From positions 1,922,001 through 1,986,000 of the forward strand of contig JAITYX010000074.1 in assembly GCA_021018815.1 (NCBI GenBank): 64,000 bases of DNA. Reading direction: 5' to 3'. Shown here piece after piece: positions 46,060-58,850 of this stretch (position 1 is its first letter; each line of letters opens with the position of its first letter). The stretch is from Talinum fruticosum. Taxonomy: Eukaryota > Streptophyta > Magnoliopsida > Caryophyllales > Talinaceae. A program made the translations under genes and the position numbers. The notes beneath the pieces were generated by a model, which worked only from the letters and a program-made list of their open reading frames with translations, made no database searches and was not told where the DNA came from.

Positions 46060-47774
46060 AAGTACCATGTGATAGATTTTGACATGTACAACACGGTAAG
46101 TTCAAGGAAATAATATCATCGTTTACATAATCATTGGAACATAGGTGACAATGTTTGCAAGAGGCACAAACTATTGGGTAAAAATTATGAAGGTATGCAA
46201 AGATACAATAGTATCTTACCTGCAAATAATATATTATGTATGGAATTAAGTCGATAATTGCTTATACAAAATATACGAAAAAACAATCAAAAAAATAATA
46301 AACAATATTAAATGAGTATCATGGATTAGTATTATACATTTTCCATAGGCGAGTAATCATTTATCATGATTCGCTTCGCAATGAACAGCTTCTCTAAATG
46401 ATGAATACGCAACCTTATTCGACGAATAAATTGAAGTTTTCGCGATACATGCTGAGCAGACCTCTTCATCGAGTGTACCTACCAAATAGAACAAAAAAGA
46501 AGAGCATGGTAACATTATTAACAATAATATAAACATTATTAATTTGAATGCATTTCATTAAAAAAATATTGAACATACCATTCCTCAAAGTTTTCAGTAT
46601 CCGTAATTGTTGGATTAATCAATAATCTGGTTCTAGGTGATGTGGATAGCGTGATTCCTGTGGAGTATGTTAGGTTGTATATTTATACATTTATACATAG
46701 ATTAATTAAAAGGTAGAGATGAAACTCCCAAATGTAATAACAATAAAATACACTATTATACATGCCTCTATACTCTCCGACTAATACTTTAGATGCAAGA
46801 AGTACGTTCTCCTGATTTAGATTTTGAAAAAGTTTATTACCCTCAATTTCAGCAAAACTTCCCCATAAGGTAAGTTTTAATGTGTTGAACCTACATAACA
46901 CATAAGAACTGTTAACTTTTTAAAAAGTAATTAAAAAATAATCCATAGACTACTTAATAATTAATAATATTAGTCATCTTTAGGTAGATGGAATTACATA
47001 TCGCATATCACAAATGAGGAGTTTTTGCTTGAGCGTGCCAGTACGTATGAACTCGGCCGGGAGATAGCAACAACGAACCCAATGATATCTACACAAATCG
47101 AACAGTCGGATATCTAAAAAAAAAAAAGAGAAAATTATGTACACTTTGAAAAATGATTAGAAATTAATAAATTAGAAATTATCTTTACCAATAATTTGAG
47201 CATGTGAATGTGAAAGTGCCGGCACTTGATTAAAAGGAACAAATAGAGGAAGGTGTTGGTATGGAATTGCATCACACTCATCGAATAAATCAAGATGTCG
47301 CGTACAATTAGTGAAGAGCAACTTAAAGTTGTTGTCCACTATGACTTTATCCCTATTAGTGGCAATACCCACAGAAAATTCAGAAAGACGATGAACTCTA
47401 CCGGGTTTCAAAATAGCCTTCCATCTATCTATCTCACCGTCCTTCACGACGCATAAAATCTCATCGCACTACAAATATATGACGTACCATATGATATTAA
47501 TAGATTTATAAAAAGATTAAAAAAATGTGTATTATAGACTTCAATATTTATTGCTCTTACCATTGTAAAATATCATAATTCAAAAATTATAAAGGATATA
47601 TAACTGACAAATTTAAAATACCTGTGAGTCCATGAAAACAATCTACCACACTCTACGATTGTTGTAGACTTGAACACTCATTGTTCTCATCAATCGGACA
47701 AAGATACGTATATGTGTCCTATGTATGGAAATGCCACGAATTGGCACACAATTAGATAGAATTTCACCTTCCAT
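46060..47774 (-). pseudogene. RPA70-like single-stranded DNA-binding protein, broken, inside the Helitron
   Basis: Helitrons of plants often encode an RPA1-like protein with OB folds. Blocks on the minus strand in order: MEGEILSNCVPIRGISIH and IRIFVRLMRTMSVQVYN (47774-47622, in-frame stop after RRVW); CDEILCVVKDGEIDRWKAIL, KPGRVHRLSEFSVGI and LPLFVPFNQVP (47468-47189, donor GT after it); DIIGFVVAISRPSSYV (about 47090-47040); NTLKLTLWGSFAEIEGNKLF and VLVGEYRG (46895-46765); LSTSPRTRLLINPTI (46650-46605); and a Cys-rich block CASCKHCHLCSND...CCTCQ (46170-46085) resembling the C-terminal zinc ribbon. The TLWG and LSTS.TR..INP motifs are diagnostic of RPA70 OB folds. The stop and a frame change make it a pseudogene. 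Confidence 0.8.
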
Positions 47775-49690
47775 GCCTCGCGATCATATAGTATGAATGA
47801 GCATGTTGATTTCTAAAAATGATAATATATTATTAAAAAATATAGAAAAATATAAATCCAATCTATTAATATACCGAAAGATATAACAATTAGAAAAAAT
47901 ACAATGTGGTGTTGCCCAAAGAAAAACATAAATGTTATTAGAAAAATTAATAAACGATAAGTATGCCCAAAGTTAAACAATGTCATTGAAACACATAAAG
48001 AGACATATTTAATCATTTAATTAAATGATAACACATAATTCGTTTGAACTCAATTAATAACACATGATTCGTTCGAACTTAGTAATCACATATACATTTT
48101 GAAAAATTAAAACATATATTTAAATAACTACAATTTACATATAAATAAACATGGTAGCTATTAAATATAATAATCTATCTATTAATAATAAATAAATTTT
48201 TTATGTTATACCAAGTTATAAATTATAACTAACAACATCATCCCTGTTTAAATAAATATATTTATTTATTTTAATATTTAATTATAATTTATAAATTATA
48301 CATCTAATCTATTATATATGTTTAAAGTTTACTATTACTAATGTGCTAATCACGATAACATTGCCTCCTTAACATAATGCCATGAAGTCAAATAAAAGGA
48401 CATTGTAATAGCTAATCTAGGGAATGTTATTTTTTTGTGTAATTTTTTATTAAATAAACTTAATATTAACGTTTCTTTTGTCTATTGTATTTATCATCAT
48501 TTTAATATCATTTCTTGGTGTACAAAAATATTTATTTATTTAACTTTTATTATGTTTTTCTATTGGAACAAATTCCATAACTAAATTATTAATCAAGTAA
48601 TGTGAATTGTCGTCCTTTTTAACAATATTAAATTCATAAAATCAACTTCGTTTCTATGCAATATTATGACAATAGTATATCATCCATATATGCATCACAC
48701 TCAAAATTTAGTATAACAATGTATATAATAGGATATGATAATATTATTGTTTAGCAGACTAATGACATCTTTATAAATACAACAGTGTGTAAGAATATCT
48801 ATCTCTCTCATTTCGGCTAATAAAAAAATATAATTTGTTGTACTCTAATAATCACAACCCTATATTTAAATGACTAAAAGAGATAACAAACATCAAAAGC
48901 TCATTACAGAAGATAATGCAAGCTTTCATGGATTGATGGCAAATAAATAAATATTCAATGGTGTCACCAACTATATATGATATCTTGTCAAATAGTTTAA
49001 AGTGATGCTAATTATCAAACTATACTATTATCTTACACATATTATTATTTGTTACTTATTTCTCTCGACCATCGAAATTAAAATCTAAACTTTCATCCAT
49101 TGCCAATTTTCAATTTAGAACGTCCAATAATTTCAAAATATTTAACAAAACATCAAAACTAGATACACCTATAAGTCACTTATATAAAATTTTTATTTCA
49201 TGCATAAAAAAGAATAAATGGATAGTTATCAAAAGTATTTAATAAATTTTTTTAAAATTTTACAAATTGAGGGTGTGAAATGATATTTATAGTAACATTT
49301 ATAACAACATTAAGCTCTTTGAAGTCATTTTAGCCATAATAGTTAATAATTTCAACTCATTTCAACTTATTTTAATTCATTTAAATTTATTTCACTTATA
49401 ATAGTTAATCGGTTTAACTTATTTCAGCTAATTTAAGTTCGTAATAATTTTAACAACTAATGATTCTAACTTTTTCAACTAATTTCAGTTCATATATATT
49501 TATTAAAATTATAATATTTGATTTTTTAGTAACCATTTAAACTGGACTCTAAATAATTAATTCATTAACATCACTTGACTTACCCTACATAAAGTGAATG
49601 GTCGGAGGTGGAGTTTTAATTTTCGTTAGTGATTAATGTCTAATTATAATTTTTAAATTTTATATATCTAATCTATTATATAAAATTCAA
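47775..49690. other. AT-rich non-coding Helitron interior
   Basis: Very AT-rich. No open frame or motif that I can assign; words such as TTTAATTCATTTAAATTTAT recur near 49370. Confidence 0.4.
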
Positions 49691-49699
49691 AGTTTACTA

Positions 49700-50260
49700 T
49701 TACCCAAAAAAAAAAGTGAGGGGTGAAGAGTGGGATTTTAATCCTCGTTAGTGGGTTAAAGATAACTATATGATAATTTACCAAAAAAAAAAAAAAAGAA
49801 AAGTGGGGTGAGGAGTGGGATTTTAACTCTGTTAGTGGGTTAAAGATAACCCACTAACTCGAGTAGCAGCGCACGACAGAGAGAGAAAGAGAGAGAGAGA
49901 GAGAGGGGGAGAGGGGAGCGGCGACGGATGGGGAGAGAGAGGGCGGCGACAGGCGGGCCTACCGCCCGGCCGTTCGGGAAGGCGGCGGAAAGATCGAGAC
50001 GACGACACTTGCCCGGAGGTTCGGGAAGGCGGCGAGAGAGAGATTGCGACAGGAAGGCCTCCCACCCGGCGATTGGGGAAGGCGGCGAAAGAGAGAGAAT
50101 GCGACATCGGAGAGATGGCGGTCCGGGATGGCGGCGGAGAGAGAGACGGCGACAGGAACTTCAATATGTTCGTTATTTTTCCAAGAGGGTTTGAATTTAT
50201 GGCTTTTTGATTGGAAATTTGCGCCGGTTTTGACTCGCGCGGTGTGCGTTTGATTTTATT
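49700..50260. other. Repeated purine-rich and GC-rich block in the Helitron
   Basis: The unit GTGGGATTTTAAYYC...GTTAGTGGGTTAAAGATAAC occurs twice (about 49728-49765 and 49813-49850). After it come (GA)n and a GC-rich stretch with repeated TTCGGGAAGGCGGCG (49972, 50019). The open frames here are Arg/Gly-rich by composition only. Confidence 0.6.
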
Positions 50261-50506
50261 ATTTTTATTTACGGCGATCGCTTCTTACGTAGTTGTTCCC
50301 CGACGCCATCGCCGATGAACAATATTCTCCACGAACTTTTCCTATCGAAGGTATTCTTATCTTTTCATTACCCTTTTGCTTGGTTGTTATCCGTGATTTT
50401 TTTTTTTTTGTTATGTGTTTTGTTGGATTCGGATTTGGGGTATGATGTTTCCAGGGTGCGAGATGATTGATTGTTTTTGTTGTTGTGGGGTTAGGGGTAG
50501 GTACTA

Positions 50507-50812
50507 TGATAAAAAAATTGAATTCAAGTATGATAAATGTATATTATTTGCATAAAAACGTGAATGAATTGTACCTTGAATTTTCTGAATTTGCTTTCTT
50601 CTCTTCTCGGAGGTAAGTGCTTGTCAATAGATAAAATAATACTGAGAAGTACTACGTGATAAAAAAATTGAATTCAGGTATGATAAATGTATATTACAAT
50701 TTGCATAAAAATGTGAATGAATTGTAGCTTGAATTTTCTGAATTTGCTTTCTTCTCTTCTCGATAAGCTGGTAAATGTCTGTGAATAGATAAAATAATAG
50801 TGAGAAGTCAAA
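50507..50812. repeat. ~150-bp tandem duplication in the Helitron
   Basis: Two adjacent units at 50507-50655 and 50659-50812 each start GATAAAAAAATTGAATTCAR and end in ATAGATAAAATAATA, with more than 85% identity by eye. Confidence 0.85.
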
Positions 50813-51300
50813 TTAGATTATAAATGAGTCAAGAGCAAAATAGAGAATTTACAGGAGAAGATGAATTAATGAATTGAAGTAGGGGATAAAGCCTATGTAA
50901 AATTATAAAAATTTGACAGATTAATTATTTGAAGAGAGGAGGTTTACTGTGTTTACTGTGGAGAGAGAGAGAGAGGGAGGTGAGGGTGACGTGAGATAGA
51001 GGGATTGAGAGGAGAGAGACGGTTGGGGGGGCTTACTGTGTAAGTGGAGAGAGAGGGGGTTAACTGTGTAATGGAGAGAGAGGGGTTAACTGCGTAAGGA
51101 GGAGAGGGAAGGGAGACGTGGCCAAATAGTAACAGTTATAATTGCTTCATCTTAATGTGTTTTTTATTTATTTAAATGATAAAATTTAAGAATGGATGGC
51201 TCCGATTTTGCAGCATATAAGATCAAAGGCTGAAAATTAGTTTTATCCCTACATTTAAGGGGAGAGAGGTAAACTCAACTTTGCTTTTATATATTAATAG

Positions 51301-51301
<1 letters not shown>

Positions 51302-51342
<41 letters not shown>

Positions 51343-52860
51343 GTAATTGTTATTATTTTTGTTTTTTGTCATTCTTTTCGTTATCTGTTCATTTCTGCTC
51401 TTTTATATTTATATTTATTTTATTTCTGTTTTTGTGTGTATTTTATTTAACTTCAAATAAATCTAGATAATTACACGATGATGTAGCAGTGTAGCATAGG
51501 ATCATTCTTTTCGTAAAGATGTCATAACCCTTTGATGAATTCCATGGACATCCAATTAAAATTACTGAGGATGCTATAACTACTTTAATTTTTGTCTTGT
51601 AATTATTACACTCATTCTAGAAACAATTCATTTACTGCCCTATTAGAAACACTGCAAATTAGTAAAATATTTTTATGGATTCCATAAAAAAAAAAAAATT
51701 ATGGATGAGGTTCTAATGGTTATTATTGTATTGCAATTAATTAGAAGAATATCAATCATACATCTGTTATATATATTTTTTGACCATTTAATTTTTTCAT
51801 ATTTTAAAAAATAAAATTATACTTTTATTAATTACAAAACGTTTATAACTTTTAAGAAAATAGAATCTAAGTGTCTACATTCTACTTTTTAGGAAGAGAG
51901 TAATTAAGTATCACCAAACACCAATACAGTTAATTATGTTAATTAAAATTTTTAAAAGTGTTTCATTTCTAAAATTCATTTTCTTAATTTAACAAAAGTA
52001 AAAAAATATGAGTAATTATGATTGATTTAGGGCTGTTCGACTTTACATTAAAAAATAAAATTTATTTATGTTTTATGTTCTTTTATATTTGTTTATGTTC
52101 TTTTATGTTCGTTTCTTATTTAACAATTCATTTATGTTTGTTTATATTCGTTTCTTCTCTTTTATGATCATTTATGTTCGTTTATGTTCGTTTCTATTTA
52201 TGTGTATTTTGTATGTAACCTCTTTAATTTATACATACGGTTAGGATTGAAGGAAACTACAGGGATTGTAGGGGGTGTAATATAATGAATACCATTATAA
52301 CTTTTTTTGTATTTTTATTAATATGAATTAAGCTATTGCTAGTTTATAAATTTTGAGCTCCTTTTCTTGCATGATATATGTCTTGCATGAAAATAACGTC
52401 TTCTCTCGATTCATAAATTGTTATATCCTTATGCAGTAAATTGAAAAGGAATGGTATGCTTCAATAATAGAATTGTATTACAACTTAGAAATTATATAAA
52501 ATCGTCATTTTATCCATAAAATTTCATATTTATAAAATTATGCTTATGACACACTTTCTTGTAGGGTTGATCCGATTACAATGTCATTTGATAATTTTTC
52601 AACGTAACCAAGAATTATTAAAATTTTACATTCATAATTAAGCATAATTATTAAAAAAATACTAATTTTAAATCATAAAATACATTAATAATATAAAATA
52701 TTTTAAAATATTTTCATACAAAACACATATCATCATCAATTTTTTATTCCTAAGATTTGAACTCAAAAAATAGGTCTAATTACTTGGCTTGATACATAAC
52801 TCAAAAGATATGTGTCTAATTACTTGAAAAGACAACGGAGAAAAAAAAAAAAATTGACAT
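51302..52860. other. Spacer between Helitron and polyphenol oxidase
   Basis: It starts with (ATT)n to about 51341. At 52060-52200 a TTTATGTTCGTTTATGTTC motif is repeated irregularly. 52495-52730 is a diverged copy of 44750-44990. No gene seen. Confidence 0.5.
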
Positions 52861-52907
52861 GTCCGACAAGATAACTCTACTGTGCCACCCACCCCCAACA
52901 ACAGATT

Positions 52908-52923
52908 TGACGTCAGTCACGTG
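52908..52923 (+). promoter_or_regulatory. Paired bZIP sites: TGACGTCA and G-box CACGTG
   Basis: TGACGTCA (52908-52915) and CACGTG (52918-52923) are both perfect palindromes two bases apart, about 105 nt before the polyphenol oxidase start. These are C-box/as-1-like and G-box/ABRE-type bZIP or bHLH targets. Function in stress or hormone induction is inference. Confidence 0.5.
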
Positions 52924-53025
52924 GTAATTCTACGAATGCAGACAAGGGGTGGTGGGGATAACTAGAAGAACTCGCAAAATCTCCCTTAAATACCCAGAAA
53001 TGTTGGGCAAACCTCATATACTAAA

Positions 53026-54801
53026 ATGGCTTCTCTATCTCCTCATCCTTCCACCCCTCTCCCCAAGCAACTATGCCCCAAATCACTCCACCAAATCTTC
53101 TTCTCCAAACCCAAAAACCTCCCTTGCCACCGCGTCATCGGCCCATGCAAAGCGGCCCAAAATGATGACCCGGCCCAGCCCAAACCTGACTCCCTCTAGT
53201 CGTAGACAGAAGAAACATGCTTTTGGGCTCGGAGGCTTTTACGGGGCGGCAGCCACCCTCACCGGGAGTCCGGGCCTAACATGGGCTGAACCGGTTGCCC
53301 CGGACGTCAACAAGTGCCGGTTGACCTCCTCCGTGGACGACGGGTCAGTGGGTGACTTCTGTTGCCCCCAAGATCGACCTTAAGAAGGTGGTCGACTTTG
53401 AATTTGATAACTACCCAAACCCGGTTACCAAGGTCCGGCGCCCGGCCCACAAGGCCATCAAGGACCTGGAATATGTACGAGACTACAACAGGGCAATTGA
53501 GCTAATGAGGTCCCTCCCATTGTCCGACCCACGTTGCTTGCTCCAGCAAGCTAAGGTTCATTGTGCTTATTGTGATGGGTCCTACTTCCAAGAGGGTCAT
53601 AGCAACGTTCGGCTCGAGGTCCATGGAAGTTGGATCTTTGCCTCTTTTCATAAGTGGTACATCTATTTCTTCGAAAGGATCCTAGCCAAGCTTATCAACA
53701 AGCCGGAGTTTGCTTTGCCCTACTGGAACTGGGACCATCCTGATGGGATGTTCTTGCCGGAGTTGTTCAAGGATCCGGACTCTCCCTATTCGATCCGAAT
53801 AGGAATGCGGATCACTTGTCGGCTGTGATAGATTTGACTTACGATGGCGAGACTAAGAAGGATTCAATCTCAGATGAGGATCTTAAGGAAGAGAACTTGA
53901 GGCACATGTATATCCAAATGGTAAGGCCTAAACTCCCAAGGATGTTCTTTGGGAAGCCCTACGTTGGTGGGGGAGCCTCAAGGTGTTGGGTACCTTGAGA
54001 AGTCCCCCACAACAACGTCCACATCTGGGTGGGGGATCCCGGCGTGAGGGGAAACCAGGACATGGGGGCATTATGGTCCGCTGGCCGGGATCCCTCTTCT
54101 ACTGCCACCATGCCAACGTCGACAGAATGTGGACGATTTGGAAAACCCTCAAGAAAGGCCGAAGGCAGGATATTGACAAGCCCGACTACTTGAATTCTTG
54201 GTTCATTTTCTATGACGAACATGCTAACCCCGTTAGGGTTTATGTTCGTGATAGCTTTGACATTGACAAATTTGGGTATAACTACCAAGACTCTGAGCTT
54301 GTCTGGCTAAACTACCCACCGCTGAAGGCGGCCAAGGCGCAAACCAAACGGTTCCTCAGGGCGGTCCCTCCAGCTGAGAGCGTGAAGTTCCCTATGAAGC
54401 TCAACAAGGTGATAAGGACACTGGCGACTAGGCCAAAGAAGACGAGGACTGAACAAGAGAAGGAAGGGACTGAGGAGGTGGTGACCATAGAGGTTGAGAC
54501 CAGTCACAGTGACAAGTTTATCAAGTTTGATGTGTTCGTCAATGACGATTATGACCACGATGCTGCTGAGAGGACCAAGCCCAAAATCGAATATGTAGGA
54601 AACTTCACCAGGTTACCCCATAGGGACGATGGACAGGGCAGTGGTGAGGGGATGAAGAGTACTGTCCATTTAGCATTGGATGAAGTCATTGATGCTCTGG
54701 GTGCCAATAATAATGATGAATTGGAGGTCGTCTTAGTGCCAAGGTCAGGCAAAGATTCTATCACCATTAACGATGTCAAGATTGAGATCATATCTGACTA
54801 G
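53026..54801 (+). CDS. PPO: Polyphenol oxidase (catechol oxidase), chloroplast, reading frame broken about seven times
   Basis: PPO is a type-3 copper enzyme of the thylakoid lumen that oxidises o-diphenols to quinones. The gene is intronless; start to stop spans 592 codons, the usual length. Parts in order: Ser/Pro-rich transit peptide (MASLSPHPSTPLPKQ); thylakoid-transfer RR motif (DRRNMLLG) and WAEPVAPDVNKC; CuA with HCAYCDGSY (first His and the thioether Cys), EVHGSW and FHKWY; PYWNWDHPDGM; CuB with PHNNVHIW and FYCHHANVDRMW; DWL-domain region (YLNSWFIFYDE); KFDV domain (KFIKFDVFVND). All six copper His and the thioether Cys are present. The frame must shift near 53200, 53228, 53367, 53768, 53970, 54006 and 54092, each at or next to a short C or G run. 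The longest intact piece is the C-terminal half (54100-54801). Either base-calling errors or a pseudogene. Confidence 0.93.
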
Positions 54802-56940
54802 ATCCTATTTTAGTTCGTTCACCTACGTAGCTACGTACTATCTATGTTGTTTGAATAATGATCGGGACTACAACATTTTAATTCCCGGCCTATATCAGAC
54901 CCTCCCACATCCTACTCTATTATAGAGAAGACATATATTGTGAGGCAATGGCTTGGTATATGCAATAAATGGCTGGCTTTGTTGTAGACCCCTGTGCAAC
55001 CTTCTTTTTCGTTTTGCTTTCGTGTTTGATCTTACAGACCGTAAAATACTTTGGGGTTGATTAGCTAAATGCGTTTGATTTGCTTTTTCTTAAATTTTAT
55101 GTTATTTTATACTTCCTACGTACAATATTTTGTCAATTTTTTGACTATATGATGATGATCAGTGCATTCAGAAAATTTTATAATCGGTATCCCTATACTA
55201 AAACTATCATAATTTATTGACATATATCCACTATAATTACTATTATAAAATACAAAAGTGTATTCAAAAGGCACTCATTGTCGGTCACAATAGAAACAAT
55301 TATTATAATGTGTGAAAACTACATTGATTGGAGGTTTACATTATGTGTCAATGAAATGAAAAGTCTCTGTAACGGTTAAGGTATTTTAGGATAATTTTAT
55401 AATATACAGTCAGTTTATTTTTTATTTTTTTATTTTGGTGCACTGATCTTTACGGAAACATTATTTTTTAAAGAAAAATTTTAAAGAAAAATGTTAAAAT
55501 GAACTAATCTAAATAAACGTTGGTGCAATAAACTTTTGTTTTAAACAAAAATAAAATGGATCAAAAGTGATGTGACCTAAGACTGATCTATACGGAAGCT
55601 AACATGGCTTAAATTTGAAATTCAACTAAATGAGAAGACCTGTTTCCCAAGTCCATGCATAGATCATGTACGTTCTCTAAGGCACTGCAAAAGAAATTTA
55701 GCACGTGTTTCAAATTCACACACACACACACAGAGACGGAGAGAGGGGGTGGGGAGGGGGCTAGTCAGGCTAGTTGTGCAAAGGTCTAAAGAGTCAGAAG
55801 AAGTGTGTACCAAAGTTATATCGTGGGCTACTTTTTCTTTTGCAGTTTACACAAAAAGTCTATCTATAATCGAAAAGTGAAATAATTCTCTTATGATATA
55901 AAAATTATATAATTATGTATGAAATTAAAAAAAGATATAATTGTATAGTATAATTATATTCCCTAATTTTGAGATTTCTCTTATATATTGTAAAATTTTC
56001 TATTATGCCTCAAGAGAAGGTGTGCTTAGATTGACTCTTTCAAAAAATAAATGGGAAGGTTTAACGCTTTACTACTAACACGGTGACATGTAGGAATACT
56101 ATTTAACACGCTTTGCTACAATTACACCCTAGCATGATAATTTTTTAGATCCAAAAATGCAAAGGAAAATGATGGACCGACCAAAAGAGGACAAATTGAC
56201 TAGGAATAGGGATGTAGGGCCTAGCAAAGGGGCCTAACTCGGTTACTGCGCCGTGGAACCGGTGCAAATTTATGGCCCTGAGAATGACTTTTTTTTACTA
56301 TCTTTAATGACAATGAACTCCCTTTAAATTGCTTCGACGTGTCACATAGGTCATGGAATTGTTCTCTTTTAATGTCTATTGTCAATGGTAGCAACTCATG
56401 AGAGTTGCTCCATAATAATTTATATTATAAATGGATCCCACATCAAATATTTTATGAATATAATCGTTGTATAAAATTAATTTTAGATTATGTTAATAAT
56501 GAAATAGTATATGCAAATAATAATTTTCAAAATTTGAGGCATTATAATTTTGGGAGTTTGTATTATAGTAATATTCAGGTGTGTGACTATGATAATATTG
56601 AGGGTTTGAATCATTCTGAAAATATGAGTCATTTTGAGGATAATAATTTTAAAAATTAGGATGTTGAGAATTTGGAGAATTTGGTTGGCTACTTTTAGAA
56701 TTTGTATTCATAATTTGGGATTTTGAGAGTATAGAGAGATTGGTGAGGTGAAAAATTACAAATCTAACATTCCACTATATAAATTATTTATAATGTTTTT
56801 AGGTGAAAAAATGACCGTTGTTACATAATTAACAAAAAAAATAGCCCTTATAAATGGTTAAATTTCATCAAAATATAGCCGTTATACACAACAAAACAAA
56901 AAAAAGGAAAAAGCTGCTGAAATTTTTTTAAAAAAATAAA
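54802..56940. other. PPO 3' flank and spacer
   Basis: A poly(A) signal AATAAA is at 54964-54969, 163 nt after the PPO stop. The rest is AT-rich; a (CA)n and GA-rich patch lies near 55720-55760. No gene seen. Confidence 0.5.
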
Positions 56941-57189
56941 ACTAATGCTCACTTGCACTAACAGTGGGGTCTACGCGCTTGCCTCCCCACCCTCTTCCGC
57001 ACGCGGGTACCACACGTGCCGGACACAGCTCTGGCTGAGCTGTTTCTCACGTTCCCCTTTTGCCTCTTTCCCTTTTTCCTTCTCTCTCCTCCTTTTGGCT
57101 TTTCTCGGTTGCTCCAAGGAGCTTCTCTTTATAGCAACGCCATGGAGAAGCTCCGGGCCACATCGGACACCCCCTTTTAGTTTTTCTAT

Positions 57190-57427
57190 CTCTTCCCTTT
57201 GTCATAGAATCGTCGTCATATGTAACATTTAATGACGTTTACGTTAATAGAACCATAGTTAAATGTTTCATAACACCTATGACGACGGTTCTTACACTAG
57301 AATCGTCATCATATGTGTTAAAAATTGCTCGTTATTTACAAAAATGTCATCGGTCCAATTTTCATGACAATTTGTCCTTTTAACCGATGTTAAAGACCCA
57401 TCGTTAAAAGTGATTCCTATAGTAGTG
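57190..57427 (-). mobile_element. CACTA terminus (same family as CACTA-1 and -2), minus orientation
   Basis: On the minus strand from 57427 the sequence starts CACTACTATAGGAATCACTT. It then follows the CACTA-1 left end closely (AACGATGGGTCTTTAA, GGTTAAAAGGACAAATTGTC) and continues into GACGACGGTTCT-type subterminal repeats. The other terminus is not found, so this is a truncated element. Confidence 0.75.
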
Positions 57428-58327
57428 CTAGTAGCTCTCTCTGTCTTTGCACTTCTATTCTCTCTCCAGCTTTATCTCTACTTGTGTAAATGCTTTGTTA
57501 TCCAAAATGCTCCTTTCTCAATCCCTTCTTCTCTCACATGATTGCACTTTCTCTCAAGTCAACTACCTCCCCTACCCTTCCCAACTACAATTGGTTCTCA
57601 AAATGCTTGTGGCAGAAGGATCATTTGGGGTTTCTTGGCCTTGCTACACAGTAGTAGATGGCGGTGAATATTAAAAGCTTGGTGTTTTAGTTTGATTGCC
57701 CGGAGGAGATGCAAAAACAGTAGTAAACGTCTACACCTAAAACATTTCATATTACTTTCGTGTGATTTTGGACCCATATTTTCAATTTCTATGATCATTG
57801 TTGTAGATAAGTGATTATCATGCATTTTGTTGTAGATTTGACAATGAAGATAAAGTCAGGAAAACACGCATCATATGTGTCTAATTTAAGCATTTTACGG
57901 TTTAAAGGTATCTCTAATGACTTCAAAAGCCCTCATTAATGCATGTTGTCGCCACTCTTAGCGACATTGCTACTTAATATAGTTGGTTATTTTACTTTGA
58001 ATTTCTTTCTATTTTTCAAAGAGTTTTCTTTCTCTTTTATCTTCCCAACTCCCTCTTTGTTTTGATTTCTCATGTTGAGTGGGGAAATCTTTGTTTGCGT
58101 GTGGGGAGGTGAGGGGTGAGGATTTCCAAATTACGGTTAATTTCCAAGTTGGGATATTTTCTATCTCAATTGATTAGTAGAATTTACTAATTTTAATTAA
58201 TTTTAGATGCGTATTTTTGTAGGTTAGAATCAAACATGTTTATGAATTCATTGTACCAATAAGCCAAAATTAGTTTGTCCATCGGTTTTTCTTCAAGGTA
58301 CACTTTTTTCACTTTTATCTTCAATGT
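57428..58327. other. Spacer
   Basis: CT-rich then AT-rich sequence. A 75-codon open frame at 57447-57674 resembles nothing I know and is probably chance. Confidence 0.35.
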
Positions 58328-58652
58328 TAGAGCATCATCAATAGGAAGGGCTCATTTTAGTCTCACTTGTTTCACATTATCAAATATATTAATAAATAAA
58401 TAAGCGCATAATTGGTACCTAAAAAGACACCTAATTTCTCAATAAGGAGAACAATTGTTGACACTATACATGGACCTAATTCCACCAGCTAGGCCCACCT
58501 TCTATCTCTTTTACTCAACTTAGTCATGACTCATATTTAGTCTCACCTTTGGGTCACATGTCCCACGTTAATTTTACACAATAAGAAAAAAAATTCCACA
58601 CGTATTTTTATAACTTGGTGAGACCAAAGTGGGACATTATTGTGGATGCTAA
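58328..58652. mobile_element. MITE with AGCATC / GATGCT ends
   Basis: The left end TTAGAGCATCATCAATA and right end TATTGTGGATGCTAAGA are imperfect inverted repeats. Both halves carry TAGTCTCAC / GTGAGACC-like words. About 320 bp, non-coding. Probably hAT- or Harbinger-derived; no certain target duplication. Confidence 0.5.
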
Positions 58653-58850
58653 GAATTTCTACATGTTCAAGTTTCTTTTCAGTTTCGGGCATAATTTTTT
58701 CCTATTTGAGTATTGACTTATCTTTACATAAGAAAAACAGGTACTTATTGAGATGTGTACTCGGTGACAGTAGTAGTCATCATTACTGCAATGCTTAAGC
58801 TTCTTCTTCAATAGAATAAATAAGGATTACTATTTGTTTGAGTTTTACAG

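Larger units (their letters stand above)
45100..51301 (-). mobile_element. Helitron (minus orientation) carrying an RPA70-like gene
   Basis: Read on the minus strand, it starts A|TCTATTAATATATAAAAGC (51301 downwards) and ends GCGGGTATTAGCTAG|T at 45100. These are Helitron-type TC and CTRR ends inserted between A and T. Both flanks are (ATT)n, consistent with insertion into a microsatellite without target duplication. The 3' hairpin expected ahead of CTAG is degenerate. The only coding remnant I see is RPA70-like. No Rep/helicase is readable, so it looks non-autonomous or decayed. Confidence 0.65.

Noticed and set aside
49832..50253. Arg/Gly/Glu-rich open frames on both strands
   Set aside because: Driven by GA repeats and a GC-rich repeated block in the Helitron; no domain and no codon preference.
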